The notes under the pieces were generated by a model that did no database searches, was not told the DNA's origin, and saw only the letters and a program-made list of their open reading frames with translations. From positions 164,841 to 228,840 of the forward strand of contig NZ_UFQQ01000008.1 of NCBI RefSeq assembly GCF_900218015.1: 64,000 nucleotides of DNA. The letters run 5' to 3'. A program made the translations under genes and the position numbers. This DNA is from Rhodopseudomonas pentothenatexigens. GTDB taxonomy: Bacteria; Pseudomonadota; Alphaproteobacteria; Rhizobiales; Xanthobacteraceae. This document shows positions 28,835 through 37,749 of this stretch, in pieces. Each line of letters starts with the position of its first letter. Within the stretch, counting starts at the first letter, position 1.

Positions 28835-30364
28835 ATGATTGTTGAGCTTCGTTTCGACAGGCAACGCCCACGGTCGTGGATACGGCACGCGATCGGTGTT
28901 TTGACGAACGACAATTGCACCATTCAGGTCTCCTGGGTCGACGATGCGGCGGAACGCCCGGCCGGACTCGAGGCGCTGCTTGATCTGGAGCGAATGCTGC
29001 TGCGGCGCGGCCGCCGTTGCGGCGGCGACACCGATCCGGCATTGCTGAAGGACGCATACGGCTCGCACGGCGCGCCCGACGTGGTGATCGATTTTACGAC
29101 GGCAGCGCCAGAGGCCGACTGCGCGGCCCGGCTGTACCTGCGTCCGCTGTTCGACGGTCACGCCGGTGAGAACGCCGCACTCGCAGCGATCCTCGCTGGC
29201 GATCTTCCGGTGATCGAGATACGCGACGAGGTCGGTGGCGCGGTGATGTGGTCTGGTCAGCCTTCCGGTGAAAATGCCAGCGGGCTCGGCGGCGCGCTCG
29301 GCGCCACGATGGCTCGCACCGCGACGCTGCTGAAGGGCGTTCTGGAGTCCGGCCCGCGACCGCAGACCATCGGCCGCGTCGGCGCCAATCTCGGCCACGC
29401 GCACTCCGCCGCGGGTTTCGTCGCCCGCAACCTCACAATGTCGCTCGCCAAAGCGATCTACCGGATGTGTTGCTATGCGCCGCACTGGCGCATCGGCTGG
29501 CGCCATACCGGGGACGCCGGGATCTGGGGTTCCGCCGATCTGTCCGGACCGGGCTGGCAGGCATTGCCGAGCCCGGGTCACCGATTCTACGCCGATCCAT
29601 TCGCGGTGACGTGGAAGGGCCGAACCTTTGTGTTCTTCGAAGATCTCGATCACCACGTCGGCAAGGGGACGATCTCGGCGGTGGAGTTCGGCGACCACGG
29701 TCCCATCGGCGAAGCCATCCCGGTGCTCGAAGAACCGTGGCACCTCTCCTATCCGTTCCTGATCGTGCACGGCGACGCGATCTGGATGATCCCGGAGAGC
29801 AGCACGCAGAAGGACGTCGCGATCTATCGCTGCGTCGGCTTTCCCGACCGCTGGCAACGGCACGCAACGCTAGTGTCGGGCGTCGAGCTGGCCGACGCAA
29901 CCATCACGCAACACGACGGCCAGTACTATCTGTTCGGCGCCACCCGAGACGATGACGGCGACGGCGGCTATTCCGACACGCTGTCGATCTTCGTCGCAGA
30001 CGACCTGTTCGGACCGTGGCGCCCGCACGCGCTTCGGCCGGCGCTGGTCGACCGCGCCAGCGCGCGTCCGGCAGGGCATTTCGTTCGGCGCGGCGGGCGG
30101 CTATGGCGGCCGGTGCAGGACTGCACGCGGGGCTACGGCAGCGCGCTGGGGCTTGCCGAGATCACCGATCTGTCTCCGACAAGCTTCGCCCAGACCGTGC
30201 GCCACATCGTCGAGCCAGGCCCCCGATGGCCGGGCCGCAAGCTGCACACGCTCAATCGCTGCGGCCGCCTGGAGTTGATCGACGGCAGTATCATCCAGCC
30301 CAAGCTGGCCGGCCTGCGAACGGTCGCGCGGGCGAACGACCCGGTCGCTGTCGAAGCGCGCTGA
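28835..30364 (+). CDS. Glucosamine inositolphosphorylceramide transferase-like protein (beta-propeller)
   Basis: A 509-residue protein with two parts. Residues about 1-200 resemble a formyltransferase-like N-terminal region of unclear role. Residues about 220-500 form a propeller-like domain with repeated aromatic blocks: GHRFYADPFAVTWKGRTFVF, FEDLDHHVGKGTISAVEF, HLSYPFLIVHGDAIWMIPES, DGQYYLFGATRDDD and AGHFVRRGGRLWRPVQDC. This domain is the one annotated as glucosamine inositolphosphorylceramide transferase 1 N-terminal domain in plants. In bacteria it accompanies polysaccharide genes, and its activity is not established. It follows the GT4 gene by 26 bases and is likely cotranscribed. Confidence 0.7.
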   Translation: MIVELRFDRQRPRSWIRHAIGVLTNDNCTIQVSWVDDAAERPAGLEALLDLERMLLRRGRRCGGDTDPALLKDAYGSHGAPDVVIDFTTAAPEADCAARLYLRPLFDGHAGENAALAAILAGDLPVIEIRDEVGGAVMWSGQPSGENASGLGGALGATMARTATLLKGVLESGPRPQTIGRVGANLGHAHSAAGFVARNLTMSLAKAIYRMCCYAPHWRIGWRHTGDAGIWGSADLSGPGWQALPSPGHRFYADPFAVTWKGRTFVFFEDLDHHVGKGTISAVEFGDHGPIGEAIPVLEEPWHLSYPFLIVHGDAIWMIPESSTQKDVAIYRCVGFPDRWQRHATLVSGVELADATITQHDGQYYLFGATRDDDGDGGYSDTLSIFVADDLFGPWRPHALRPALVDRASARPAGHFVRRGGRLWRPVQDCTRGYGSALGLAEITDLSPTSFAQTVRHIVEPGPRWPGRKLHTLNRCGRLELIDGSIIQPKLAGLRTVARANDPVAVEAR

Positions 30365-30383
30365 AGGGTCGCCGGTGCCGACG

Positions 30384-30743
30384 TCAGCCTCGGCGCAGCC
30401 ATCGGCCGACGATCGATCCGACGGCGAGACCCGCCGTGCCGCCGGCGAGCTTGACGCTGGCGTCGAACAGCCGGCCGTGCCGGGACGGCTCCAGCACCTG
30501 CAGCAGTTCGAACAGCACCGCTGCGCCGATCACGACGGCGGCGGCGAACAGGATGTAACGCGAATAAGCCGAAGCGAACAATGCACCGACCAGAGCGAAT
30601 GCCACGAACCGTTCGATCGAGGGCGACAGCCCCGTGGTCGGCCGCAGTCCGATCGGGCTGAGGGTCGCGAAGGCGATGACCGCGAGGCACCCCCACGCAG
30701 CAAACCGAAGCAATGTTTCAAGTTCGACGATACGAGTGTTCAC
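30384..30743 (-). CDS. VanZ-like small membrane protein
   Basis: A 119-residue protein with four membrane helices. FATLSPIGLRPTTGLSPSIERF and LLQVLEPSRHGRLFDASVKLAGG match the VanZ-like family (helix with conserved Pro, Glu-Arg and a C-terminal DxxxN/K-type motif). VanZ proteins occur in many polysaccharide loci; apart from teicoplanin resistance their function is obscure. The gene lies on the strand opposite to its neighbours, between the GIPC-like gene and the flippase gene. Confidence 0.8.
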   Translation of the reverse strand: MNTRIVELETLLRFAAWGCLAVIAFATLSPIGLRPTTGLSPSIERFVAFALVGALFASAYSRYILFAAAVVIGAAVLFELLQVLEPSRHGRLFDASVKLAGGTAGLAVGSIVGRWLRRG

Positions 30744-31000
30744 GATCCGATATCCGCGCTGGTGAGCTGATGGTTAATGCCAAAGCGCCCCCGCTTCGGT
30801 CGGGTCCGCGAGCATCTTTACCGTCCTTGACGAATATCGAACGGCAGTCGCTCGCTGATCGTTCAAATACGATAAGTTGCCACAGTGCGCCAGGATGGTA
30901 GCGGCGGGAATGTCGACGTGGTGAACCCGGTCGCCGACCGGTGGTTCCCAGATCGCGCTCCTTCTCGAAAATCCGCAAGCCCATCGGTCGGGCGAGGTTG

Positions 31001-32359
31001 ATGACTTTGAAATTCAGTGCCACGCTCGACAGACTGATCGACCTGCGCAACAACGCAGGGATCCGCGCCATGACCGGCGCATTCGCGCTGCGCGTCGTGA
31101 TCACGATCGTCAATCTCGGCCTGGTCACTCTGGCCGCGCGGACCCTCAACGGCCACGACTTCGGCACCTATTCGATGCTGTTCAGCGCCGCCGGCCTGCT
31201 GAGCGTGGTCGCGACCTTCGGCCAGCAGATCTTCATCATGCGGTCGTGGAGTGAATACAGCAACGCCGGCGACGAGGCGAAGCTGAAGGGCGCGATGGCT
31301 TTCACCGCGCTCGCCTGTCTTGCAGGCGGCATCCTGGTCGGTCTGCCGTTCTTCGTCTGGCTGTCGGCCGAGCACGACACACTGCTGGCGCTGTCGGCGA
31401 CGCTGCACCTCGTCTGCTTCGCGCTGATGCTGACGTCGGCGCACGTCACCCGCGGTGCGGTCGGCGTCGGCGTCAGTGACGGCCTGACCTACCTCCTGGT
31501 CGCCACCTGTCCGATCCTGTACCTGTTCGGCTGCCTTGCGGTCGGCGCGACCATTCAGATCTACACGATCTTCCTGACGATGGCGGCGGCTTCCTGCGTC
31601 ACCGTGATGGTGCAGATGACACTGCTGCGGCGACGGGTTCGCGCCCAGTTCCCGCAGATCGGCCGCTCGCGCCCGGCCTTCGAACTGCGCACCTGGAGCG
31701 CGCGATCGGCCAAGCTGTGGGTTTCCAGCAGCCTGGAAGCCGCCAATCAATACGCCGACGTCGTGATCATCGGATATCTGATGAGCCCGACCGTGGCCGG
31801 CGCGTACTTCGTCACCACCCGGATCGCCAACGCCTTCGCGATGGCGACCGGCGCGGTGTATATCTTTTCGACCCGGCATTTTCCGCATCTGTATTACAGC
31901 CGGCAGCACCGCGAACTCGACGGGCTGCTCGACTCGGTGGCGCTGGTGACGCTGGCGATCGTCGCCGGCGGCCTGATGGTGGTGCTCGGCGGCGGCCACT
32001 GGATTCTATATCTCTTCAATGCCGATTATGTGCCCTATTACGGCGCGCTGGCGATCCTGACTGCAGGCACCGCAGCGGTCGCCGCGGCGGGTCCGTGCGG
32101 CTCGATCCTGATGCTGACCGGACACGAAGGTCGCTATATGGCGATCATCGGAGGCACGGTGCTGATGCGTGCGGTCGGATTCTTCGTGCTGATCCCGCTG
32201 TTCGGGATCTCCGGTGCGGTGGCGGCGACCGCGATCTCGTTCATCGCACTGGCGCTGCTGATGCGCAGTGCGTCGATACACCTTGCCGGGATCGACGGCT
32301 CGGTGCTGCGACTTCTGAACGGATGGCGACTGCGCCGACTGTCCCAGCCGGCAGAATAG
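31001..32359 (+). CDS. Wzx-type flippase / polysaccharide transporter
   Basis: A 452-residue MOP-superfamily membrane protein with 12-14 helices. Characteristic stretches are ALRVVITIVNLGLVTLAART, FSAAGLLSVVATFGQQIFIM, AKLWVSSSLEAANQYADVVI and GYLMSPTVAGAYFVTTRIA. It would flip lipid-linked oligosaccharide units across the inner membrane for the polymerase at 20558. ATG 31001 has GAGG just upstream. It is the last gene of the polysaccharide locus; the next genes (metY-metA) are unrelated. Confidence 0.85.
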   Translation: MTLKFSATLDRLIDLRNNAGIRAMTGAFALRVVITIVNLGLVTLAARTLNGHDFGTYSMLFSAAGLLSVVATFGQQIFIMRSWSEYSNAGDEAKLKGAMAFTALACLAGGILVGLPFFVWLSAEHDTLLALSATLHLVCFALMLTSAHVTRGAVGVGVSDGLTYLLVATCPILYLFGCLAVGATIQIYTIFLTMAAASCVTVMVQMTLLRRRVRAQFPQIGRSRPAFELRTWSARSAKLWVSSSLEAANQYADVVIIGYLMSPTVAGAYFVTTRIANAFAMATGAVYIFSTRHFPHLYYSRQHRELDGLLDSVALVTLAIVAGGLMVVLGGGHWILYLFNADYVPYYGALAILTAGTAAVAAAGPCGSILMLTGHEGRYMAIIGGTVLMRAVGFFVLIPLFGISGAVAATAISFIALALLMRSASIHLAGIDGSVLRLLNGWRLRRLSQPAE

Positions 32360-32437
32360 ACTACGCTGACCGTAGCCTCGCCCGTCCGGCGACATCGCCT
32401 CCGGATTGCGATTCCTCGATGTCGATCGAGACTGAGA

Positions 32438-33439
32438 TCAGGCTGCGGTCGCGAGCAGCGACAGCCAGTTCCGGAACAGCGCCGCAGCGGACGCGTCCAG
32501 TGCAGCGGCGAGCCCCGGCCGCGGCTCCAGCGGCGGCAGCTCCGCAATCAGCTCCGTCCGCCGATCCGCCCGCGCACGATCGCAAAACGCGGCGAGCCGC
32601 ATTTCAGTCCGGGCGCAGAAATAGTTTTCCGGTGGTGCCGGACAATCGTCGCGTTCGCCGGCAAGATAGCGGCCGAGATCCCGCAGGAATTCGCGCTGCA
32701 GCGTCGTCGCGTCGTATTCCGGATGACCCTGGAAGAACACCATGCGGCTGCGATCACACCGCGCGAACACGTCGACACCGGCTCCCGCAGCCTGCATCAG
32801 CACGTCGTAACCGGCGGCGGTCAACTGGTCCCCGTCGAGATCGTTCAGCCGGGAATGCGACACCGCAACGGTCGCCGGCAAATCGGTCAGCAGCGCATCG
32901 TCGCGCAAGCCCTCGGAGGTGTAGACGCCGGAGCACTTCTGCGGCAGCCGGCGCCGTTCGATGCCGTCGAGGTGCAGCACCGCGGCATGAGCCGCAAGGC
33001 ACGACCAGATCGTCGAGCGGGTGCTCGCTTCGGCCCTATCCACCAGACGGCGAAACTCGTCCCAATACGGCTCGTCCCGCAGCGCCGGTGTACGCGGCTC
33101 GGCGCCGGTGACGATCAGGCCGTCGAGCCGCACGCGGCCGAGATCGGCGATGTCGGAATACAGACTGTCGATGCGGTGGCGCGCAGTCGCCGAGCGCGGC
33201 ACCGAGCGCAGCGCAAAGCAATGCAGCCGGACCCGCCGGGTGCCGGCGCCGTCGCGCAGCAACCTTGCGAATTGCCGCTCGGTCGCGCGCAGCGCCGCGT
33301 CGCCCATGTTGTTGACCAACCCGATCTCGATCGGCTTGCGGCGATCGCAATATCCTCGCCTGCCGCGCCCGTCGCCGGCGCCATCCGGAACCAGGGCCGG
33401 GCTGACGATCGGATCGGCACTGTCGAACAGCAGGGTCAT
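32438..33439 (-). CDS. metA: Homoserine O-acyltransferase, MetA family (divergent)
   Basis: A 333-residue protein of the MetA/HTS glutamine-amidotransferase-like fold. The features are PIEIGLVNNMGDAALRATER at the start, nucleophile Cys in TIWSCLAAHAAVLHLDG, and catalytic His and Glu in FFQGHPEYDATT. It would acylate homoserine with acetyl- or succinyl-CoA, the first dedicated step to methionine. The active-site surroundings differ from enteric MetA (which has CWGAQA), so acyl donor preference cannot be told. It begins 10 bases after metY ends, on the same strand; metY can use the product directly with sulfide. Confidence 0.8.
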   Translation of the reverse strand: MTLLFDSADPIVSPALVPDGAGDGRGRRGYCDRRKPIEIGLVNNMGDAALRATERQFARLLRDGAGTRRVRLHCFALRSVPRSATARHRIDSLYSDIADLGRVRLDGLIVTGAEPRTPALRDEPYWDEFRRLVDRAEASTRSTIWSCLAAHAAVLHLDGIERRRLPQKCSGVYTSEGLRDDALLTDLPATVAVSHSRLNDLDGDQLTAAGYDVLMQAAGAGVDVFARCDRSRMVFFQGHPEYDATTLQREFLRDLGRYLAGERDDCPAPPENYFCARTEMRLAAFCDRARADRRTELIAELPPLEPRPGLAAALDASAAALFRNWLSLLATAA

Positions 33440-33448
33440 GCGCGTCGC

Positions 33449-34753
33449 TTACTCGGCCGCGGCAAGCCGCGGCTGCGCCCCGCAGGCCCGCGCCAACGCC
33501 TGATCGAGATCCTCGATGATATCTGAGATGTGCTCGATGCCGATCGACAGCCGGATCGTCTCCGGCAGTACCCCCGCCTGGCGCTGCTGCTCGGCCGACA
33601 TCTGGCGATGCGTGGTCGAGGCCGGATGGCAGGCGAGCGATTTGGCGTCGCCGATATTCACCAGCCGGGTGATCAGCTTGAGTGAATCGTAAAACGCCTT
33701 GCCGGATTCCATTCCGCCCTTGATGCCGAAGGTGAACAGCGACGACGCACGGCCATCGAGATACTTCTGGACGAGCGGATAGTACGGGCTGTCCGGAAAT
33801 CCGGTGTAGTTGACCCAGCCGACGCGCGGATCGTCGCGCAGGAATTCGGCGACCTTGCGAGCATTCTCGACGTGGCGCTCCATCCGCAGCGCCACCGTCT
33901 CGATCCCCTGCAGCAGCAGGAAGGCGTTGAACGGCGACAACACCGACCCCATGGTGCGCTGATAGATCGAGCGCGCGCGCTCGACGTAAGCGGTCGGACC
34001 GAATCGCTCGGCATAGATCATGCCGTGATAGGAGTGGTCCGGCTGATTGAATGCCGGAAACCGCTCGGGCTGCCTGGCCCAATCAAACCGGCCGCTGTCG
34101 ACGATGGCACCGCCGAGCGTGGTGCCGTGGCCGCCGAGAAACTTGGTGAGCGAATGCACTACGACGTCCGCGCCGTAGTCGATCGGTTTGAGCAGGATCG
34201 GCGTCGCCACGGTGTTGTCGACGATCAGCGGCACGCCGGCACGATGCGCCACGTCAGCGATCGCCTCAATGTCGCAGACGTTGCCGGCGGGATTGCCGAT
34301 GGTCTCGCAGAACACCGCGCGGGTGTCGTCGTCGATCAGCCTGGCGATGTCGTCGGGCTTGTCGCTGGCAGCGAAGCGGCCGGTGATGCCCTGCCGCGGC
34401 AGGATGTGCGACAGCAGGGTGTGGGTGGTGCCGTAGAGCTGCGGCACCGTGACGATGTTGCCGCCGTGATCGGCGAGATTGACGAAGGCGAAATGCAGCG
34501 CCGCCTGGCCGCTCGCCACAGCCAGGGCGCCGACGCCGCCTTCCAGCTCGGCGAGGCGCTTTTCCAGCACACTGGTGGTCGGATTTGCGATCCGCGAGTA
34601 TCGATAGCCTTCGGTCTCCAGATTGAACAGAGCCGCGCCGTGATCGGCGCTGTCGAATGCGTAGGACGCAGTCTGATAGATCGGCACCGCAACCGCATGG
34701 GTTGTCGGATCGGGCTCGTAGCCGGCGTGGATGGCAAGCGTCTCTTTACGCAT
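33449..34753 (-). CDS. metY: O-acetyl(succinyl)homoserine sulfhydrylase, PLP enzyme
   Basis: A 434-residue Cys/Met-metabolism PLP enzyme. Core motifs are TLAIHAGYEPDPTTHAVAVP at the N-terminus, YRYSRIANPTTSVLEKRLAE, LPLIVDNTVATPILLKP-like cofactor contacts, and the PLP lysine in VVHSLTKFLGGHG. It replaces the acyl group of acylhomoserine with sulfide to make homocysteine. The start ATG 34753 has GGGAGG; the frame extends upstream to 34843 without protein-like sequence. It forms an operon with metA. I looked for a SAM-II riboswitch in the leader and did not find its conserved core. Confidence 0.88.
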   Translation of the reverse strand: MRKETLAIHAGYEPDPTTHAVAVPIYQTASYAFDSADHGAALFNLETEGYRYSRIANPTTSVLEKRLAELEGGVGALAVASGQAALHFAFVNLADHGGNIVTVPQLYGTTHTLLSHILPRQGITGRFAASDKPDDIARLIDDDTRAVFCETIGNPAGNVCDIEAIADVAHRAGVPLIVDNTVATPILLKPIDYGADVVVHSLTKFLGGHGTTLGGAIVDSGRFDWARQPERFPAFNQPDHSYHGMIYAERFGPTAYVERARSIYQRTMGSVLSPFNAFLLLQGIETVALRMERHVENARKVAEFLRDDPRVGWVNYTGFPDSPYYPLVQKYLDGRASSLFTFGIKGGMESGKAFYDSLKLITRLVNIGDAKSLACHPASTTHRQMSAEQQRQAGVLPETIRLSIGIEHISDIIEDLDQALARACGAQPRLAAAE

Positions 34754-34898
34754 GAGCTGTCCTCCCTTCGCCGCGGCTGCACCTCGACACACAGAGCTCC
34801 GCGTCTGGTCTTTGCTAGAACGCGCCGCATTAGCCGACAACACATTTCAAAGATGACGACAAACTAACCCTAATTTCCCTCACCGATTTGAGTACAAT

Positions 34899-34917
34899 TT
34901 GAATCAATCTGGATTTG
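34899..34917. promoter_or_regulatory. Shared near-palindromic motif, copy A (upstream of the acyl-CoA synthetase gene)
   Basis: TTGAATCAATCTGGATTTG. It matches copy B at 43481-43499 in 16 of 19 positions and contains the partial inverted repeat GAATC-N6-GATTT. It lies 103 bases before the synthetase start at 35020 and about 145 bases from the divergent metY start. It is a candidate operator of the carrier-protein cluster. Confidence 0.5.
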
Positions 34918-35019
34918 TTTACCTTAAGCTCGCTTCGTCGAGGCATTTGCAACGAATCCCCAACCGCATTCGCCTACAATTGCGCTCAAACTCGTCTCGA
35001 ACTTTCGGAACCGGCGCCG

Positions 35020-36837
35020 ATGACTGCGCATGCAGCCACTGCTATCCGCTCTCCTGACGTCGCGACCGCGCGCCCGTCGGCCGCCAAGAGCTGGCTGAGC
35101 GCGATCGAGATCACCGCGCGGATCGAGCGTGAGCCCACGCGCCTTCTGTGTGACGCCGTCGCCGATTGGGCGTCACGCACGCCGGAGGCGCCCGCGCTGC
35201 TTTCCGATCAAGAGCAATACAACTATTTCGAACTGGCGCGGCAAATCGATCGCTACGCCCGCTGGGCACTCGCCCACGGCATCGGCAAGGGCGTCACCGT
35301 CGCACTGCTGATGCCGAACCGCGCCGACTATCTGGCGATCTGGCTCGGCATCACCAAGGTCGGCGGCGTGGTGGCGCTGCTCAACGCCCAGCTCACCGGC
35401 GCCTCGCTGGCGCATTGCGTCGATGTCGCCGCGCCCGGCCACATCATCGTGGCGAATGAGCTGGGCGGCGCTTACGACAGCGCGAAACCGCATTTGGCAT
35501 CTGCGCCACGGCTGTGGCGGCACGGCGACGATGCCACCGATTTCAGCCTCTCCGCCGCGCTGGCGGCGATCACGGATAGTCCGATGACGGCCGACGAACG
35601 TCCCACCGTCACGATCGATGATACTGCGCTGCTGATCTACACCTCGGGCACCACCGGCCTGCCGAAGGCTGCGCGGGTCAGTCATCGCCGGGTGATGAGC
35701 TGGGCCGGTTGGTTCGCCGGCCTCACCGGAGCGACGCCGGAAGACCGCATTTACGATAGCCTGCCGATCTATCACAGCGTCGGCGGCGTGGTCGCGACCG
35801 GCAGCCTGCTGATGGCCGGCGGTTCGGTGGTGATCGCCGAGAAATTTTCCGCGCGACGATTCTGGGACGATATCGTTCGGTTCGACTGCACGCTGTTTCA
35901 ATATATCGGCGAGCTGTGCCGCTATCTGGTGCAGGCGCCGAGCGTACCGAACGAAACGCGGCATCGTCTCCGGCTCGCCTGCGGCAACGGCCTGCGCGGC
36001 GACGTCTGGGAAGTGTTTCAGGCCCGGTTCGCGATCCCGCGCATCCTCGAATTCTACGCCTCCACCGAAGGCAATTTCTCGCTCTACAACGTCGAGGGCG
36101 AGCCCGGCGCCATCGGACGCCTGCCGTCGTTTCTGGCGCACCGCTTCCCGGCCGCGCTGGTGAGGTTCGATTTCGATACCGGGCTGCCGGTCCGCGACGA
36201 CCAGGGCCGCTGCATCCGCTGCGCACGCGGCGAGGCCGGCGAAGCGATCGGCCGGATCGGCGAAGCCGAGCGTGGCGGCGGCCGATTCGAAGGCTACACC
36301 AATGACCGCGACAGCGAGCGTAAGATCCTGCGCGACGTGTTCGCGCCGGGCGACGCTTGGTTCCGCACCGGCGACCTGATGCTGCAGGACGCCAAGGGCT
36401 TCTTCCGCTTCGTCGACCGGATCGGCGACACCTTTCGCTGGAAGGGCGAGAACGTCGCGGCGAGCGAGGTCGCCGACGCGCTCACTGCCTGCCCCGGCGT
36501 GATCGACGCCTGCGTCCATGGCGTCAGCGTTCCACACCACGACGGCCGTGCCGGGATGGCGGCGCTGGTGACGGGCGACGGATTCGATCTCGCCGCACTG
36601 TATCGCCATCTCGCCGAGCGGCTGCCGACCTATGCGCGGCCGCTGTTCCTGCGGCTGCGGCCGGCGCTCGATCTCACCGGCACCTTCAAGCAGGCCAAGC
36701 AGACGCTGATCGGCGACGGCTTCGACCCGCGGATCGTCAGCGACCCGCTCTATGTCGCCGATTCCGCTGCGGGACGCTACGTGGTGCTCGACGACGACAT
36801 GTTCGGCCGCATCGCCCGCGGCGCATTCAGACTGTGA
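35020..36837 (+). CDS. FATP-type long-chain acyl-CoA synthetase
   Basis: A 605-residue ANL-superfamily enzyme. The AMP-binding motif is IYTSGTTGLPKAARVSHRR. FQYIGELCRYLVQAP, SLPIYHSVGGVVATG and the C-terminal LDLTGTFKQAKQTLIGDGFD are typical of the FATP / very-long-chain acyl-CoA synthetase branch. GDAWFRTGDLML and KGENVAASEV carry the hinge region. It would activate a fatty or aryl acid with ATP. ATG 35020 is chosen where family-like sequence begins. The TGA overlaps the next ATG (TGATG), so the aminotransferase is translationally coupled. It is the first gene of the carrier-protein cluster and may supply its acyl starter. Confidence 0.83.
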   Translation: MTAHAATAIRSPDVATARPSAAKSWLSAIEITARIEREPTRLLCDAVADWASRTPEAPALLSDQEQYNYFELARQIDRYARWALAHGIGKGVTVALLMPNRADYLAIWLGITKVGGVVALLNAQLTGASLAHCVDVAAPGHIIVANELGGAYDSAKPHLASAPRLWRHGDDATDFSLSAALAAITDSPMTADERPTVTIDDTALLIYTSGTTGLPKAARVSHRRVMSWAGWFAGLTGATPEDRIYDSLPIYHSVGGVVATGSLLMAGGSVVIAEKFSARRFWDDIVRFDCTLFQYIGELCRYLVQAPSVPNETRHRLRLACGNGLRGDVWEVFQARFAIPRILEFYASTEGNFSLYNVEGEPGAIGRLPSFLAHRFPAALVRFDFDTGLPVRDDQGRCIRCARGEAGEAIGRIGEAERGGGRFEGYTNDRDSERKILRDVFAPGDAWFRTGDLMLQDAKGFFRFVDRIGDTFRWKGENVAASEVADALTACPGVIDACVHGVSVPHHDGRAGMAALVTGDGFDLAALYRHLAERLPTYARPLFLRLRPALDLTGTFKQAKQTLIGDGFDPRIVSDPLYVADSAAGRYVVLDDDMFGRIARGAFRL

Positions 36838-37721
36838 TGGACCTGACGATGATGGCCACTGCCGCACCGATCCACTACTCGCGAACCTGGACCTTCTTCG
36901 AAGGCGCTTGGCACGACGGCAACGTGCCGATCATGGGGCCGCGCACCCACGCCGCCTGGCTCGGCTCGATGGTGTTCGACGGTGCCCGCGCGTTCGAGGG
37001 CGTGACGCCGGATCTGGACCGGCATCTGGCGCGGATCAACTGGTCGGCGACCAACTTCAAGCTGAAGGCGCTGGTGGACGGGGCGACTTGGCACGGCCTG
37101 GTGCAGGACGGCCTGAAGCGGTTCGCCGCCGACGCGGAGCTCTACATCCGGCCGATGTATTGGGCGCAGAACGGGATCGGCGGCGGCGTGCTGTTCGATC
37201 CGGACACCACCCATTGGTGCCTATGCATCTACGAAGCGCCGATGCCGAAGCCGACGGGCCTGTCGATCACGCTGTCGCCGTTCCGACGCCCGACCGCGGA
37301 ATCCGCCCCGGTGGAAGCCAAGGCGGGCTGCCTGTATCCGAACAATTCCCGCGCGATGATGGAGGCCAAGAGCCGAGGCTTCGACAACTGCCTGTTGCGC
37401 GACATGCTCGGCCACGTCGCCGAGCTCGGCAATGCCAACATCTTCATGGCCAAGCACGGCGTGGTCTATACGCCGGCGCCGAACGGGACGTTTCTGAGCG
37501 GCGTCACCCGGCAGAGGGTGATCGCGCTGCTGCGCGGCGACGGCGTCACGGTGATCGAGACTTCGCTGACCTACCGCGACTTCGAAACGGCCGACGAGAT
37601 CTTCGCCAGCGGCAACTTCGCCAAGGTGCAGCCGATCACCCGGATCGACGACCGCGCGCTGCAGCCTGGCCCGTTCTACTCCAGGGCCCGAGAGCTGTAT
37701 TGGGAATTTGCGCACAGTTGA
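36837..37721 (+). CDS. Class IV PLP aminotransferase (branched-chain aminotransferase-like)
   Basis: A 294-residue fold-type IV PLP enzyme. Early motifs are GNVPIMGPRTHAAWLGSMVF and DGARAFEGVTPDLDRHLARI. The PLP lysine lies in VEAKAGCLYPNNSRAMMEA, followed by SRGFDNCLLRDMLGHVAELG. It resembles IlvE but lacks some of its substrate-pocket consensus, so other amino donors or acceptors are possible (D-amino acid or aminodeoxychorismate-type activities cannot be excluded). It overlaps the acyl-CoA synthetase stop by one base. Its place in this cluster suggests it makes or uses the amino acid building block. Confidence 0.8.
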   Translation: MDLTMMATAAPIHYSRTWTFFEGAWHDGNVPIMGPRTHAAWLGSMVFDGARAFEGVTPDLDRHLARINWSATNFKLKALVDGATWHGLVQDGLKRFAADAELYIRPMYWAQNGIGGGVLFDPDTTHWCLCIYEAPMPKPTGLSITLSPFRRPTAESAPVEAKAGCLYPNNSRAMMEAKSRGFDNCLLRDMLGHVAELGNANIFMAKHGVVYTPAPNGTFLSGVTRQRVIALLRGDGVTVIETSLTYRDFETADEIFASGNFAKVQPITRIDDRALQPGPFYSRARELYWEFAHS

Positions 37722-37749
37722 GCGGGCGCGTTTCGCCGCCCGTGGCCGC

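Noticed and set aside
34754..34860. SAM-II riboswitch in the metY leader
   Set aside because: This RNA class is common before met genes in Alphaproteobacteria, but the conserved GCTAAA core and the required pairing are not seen here.
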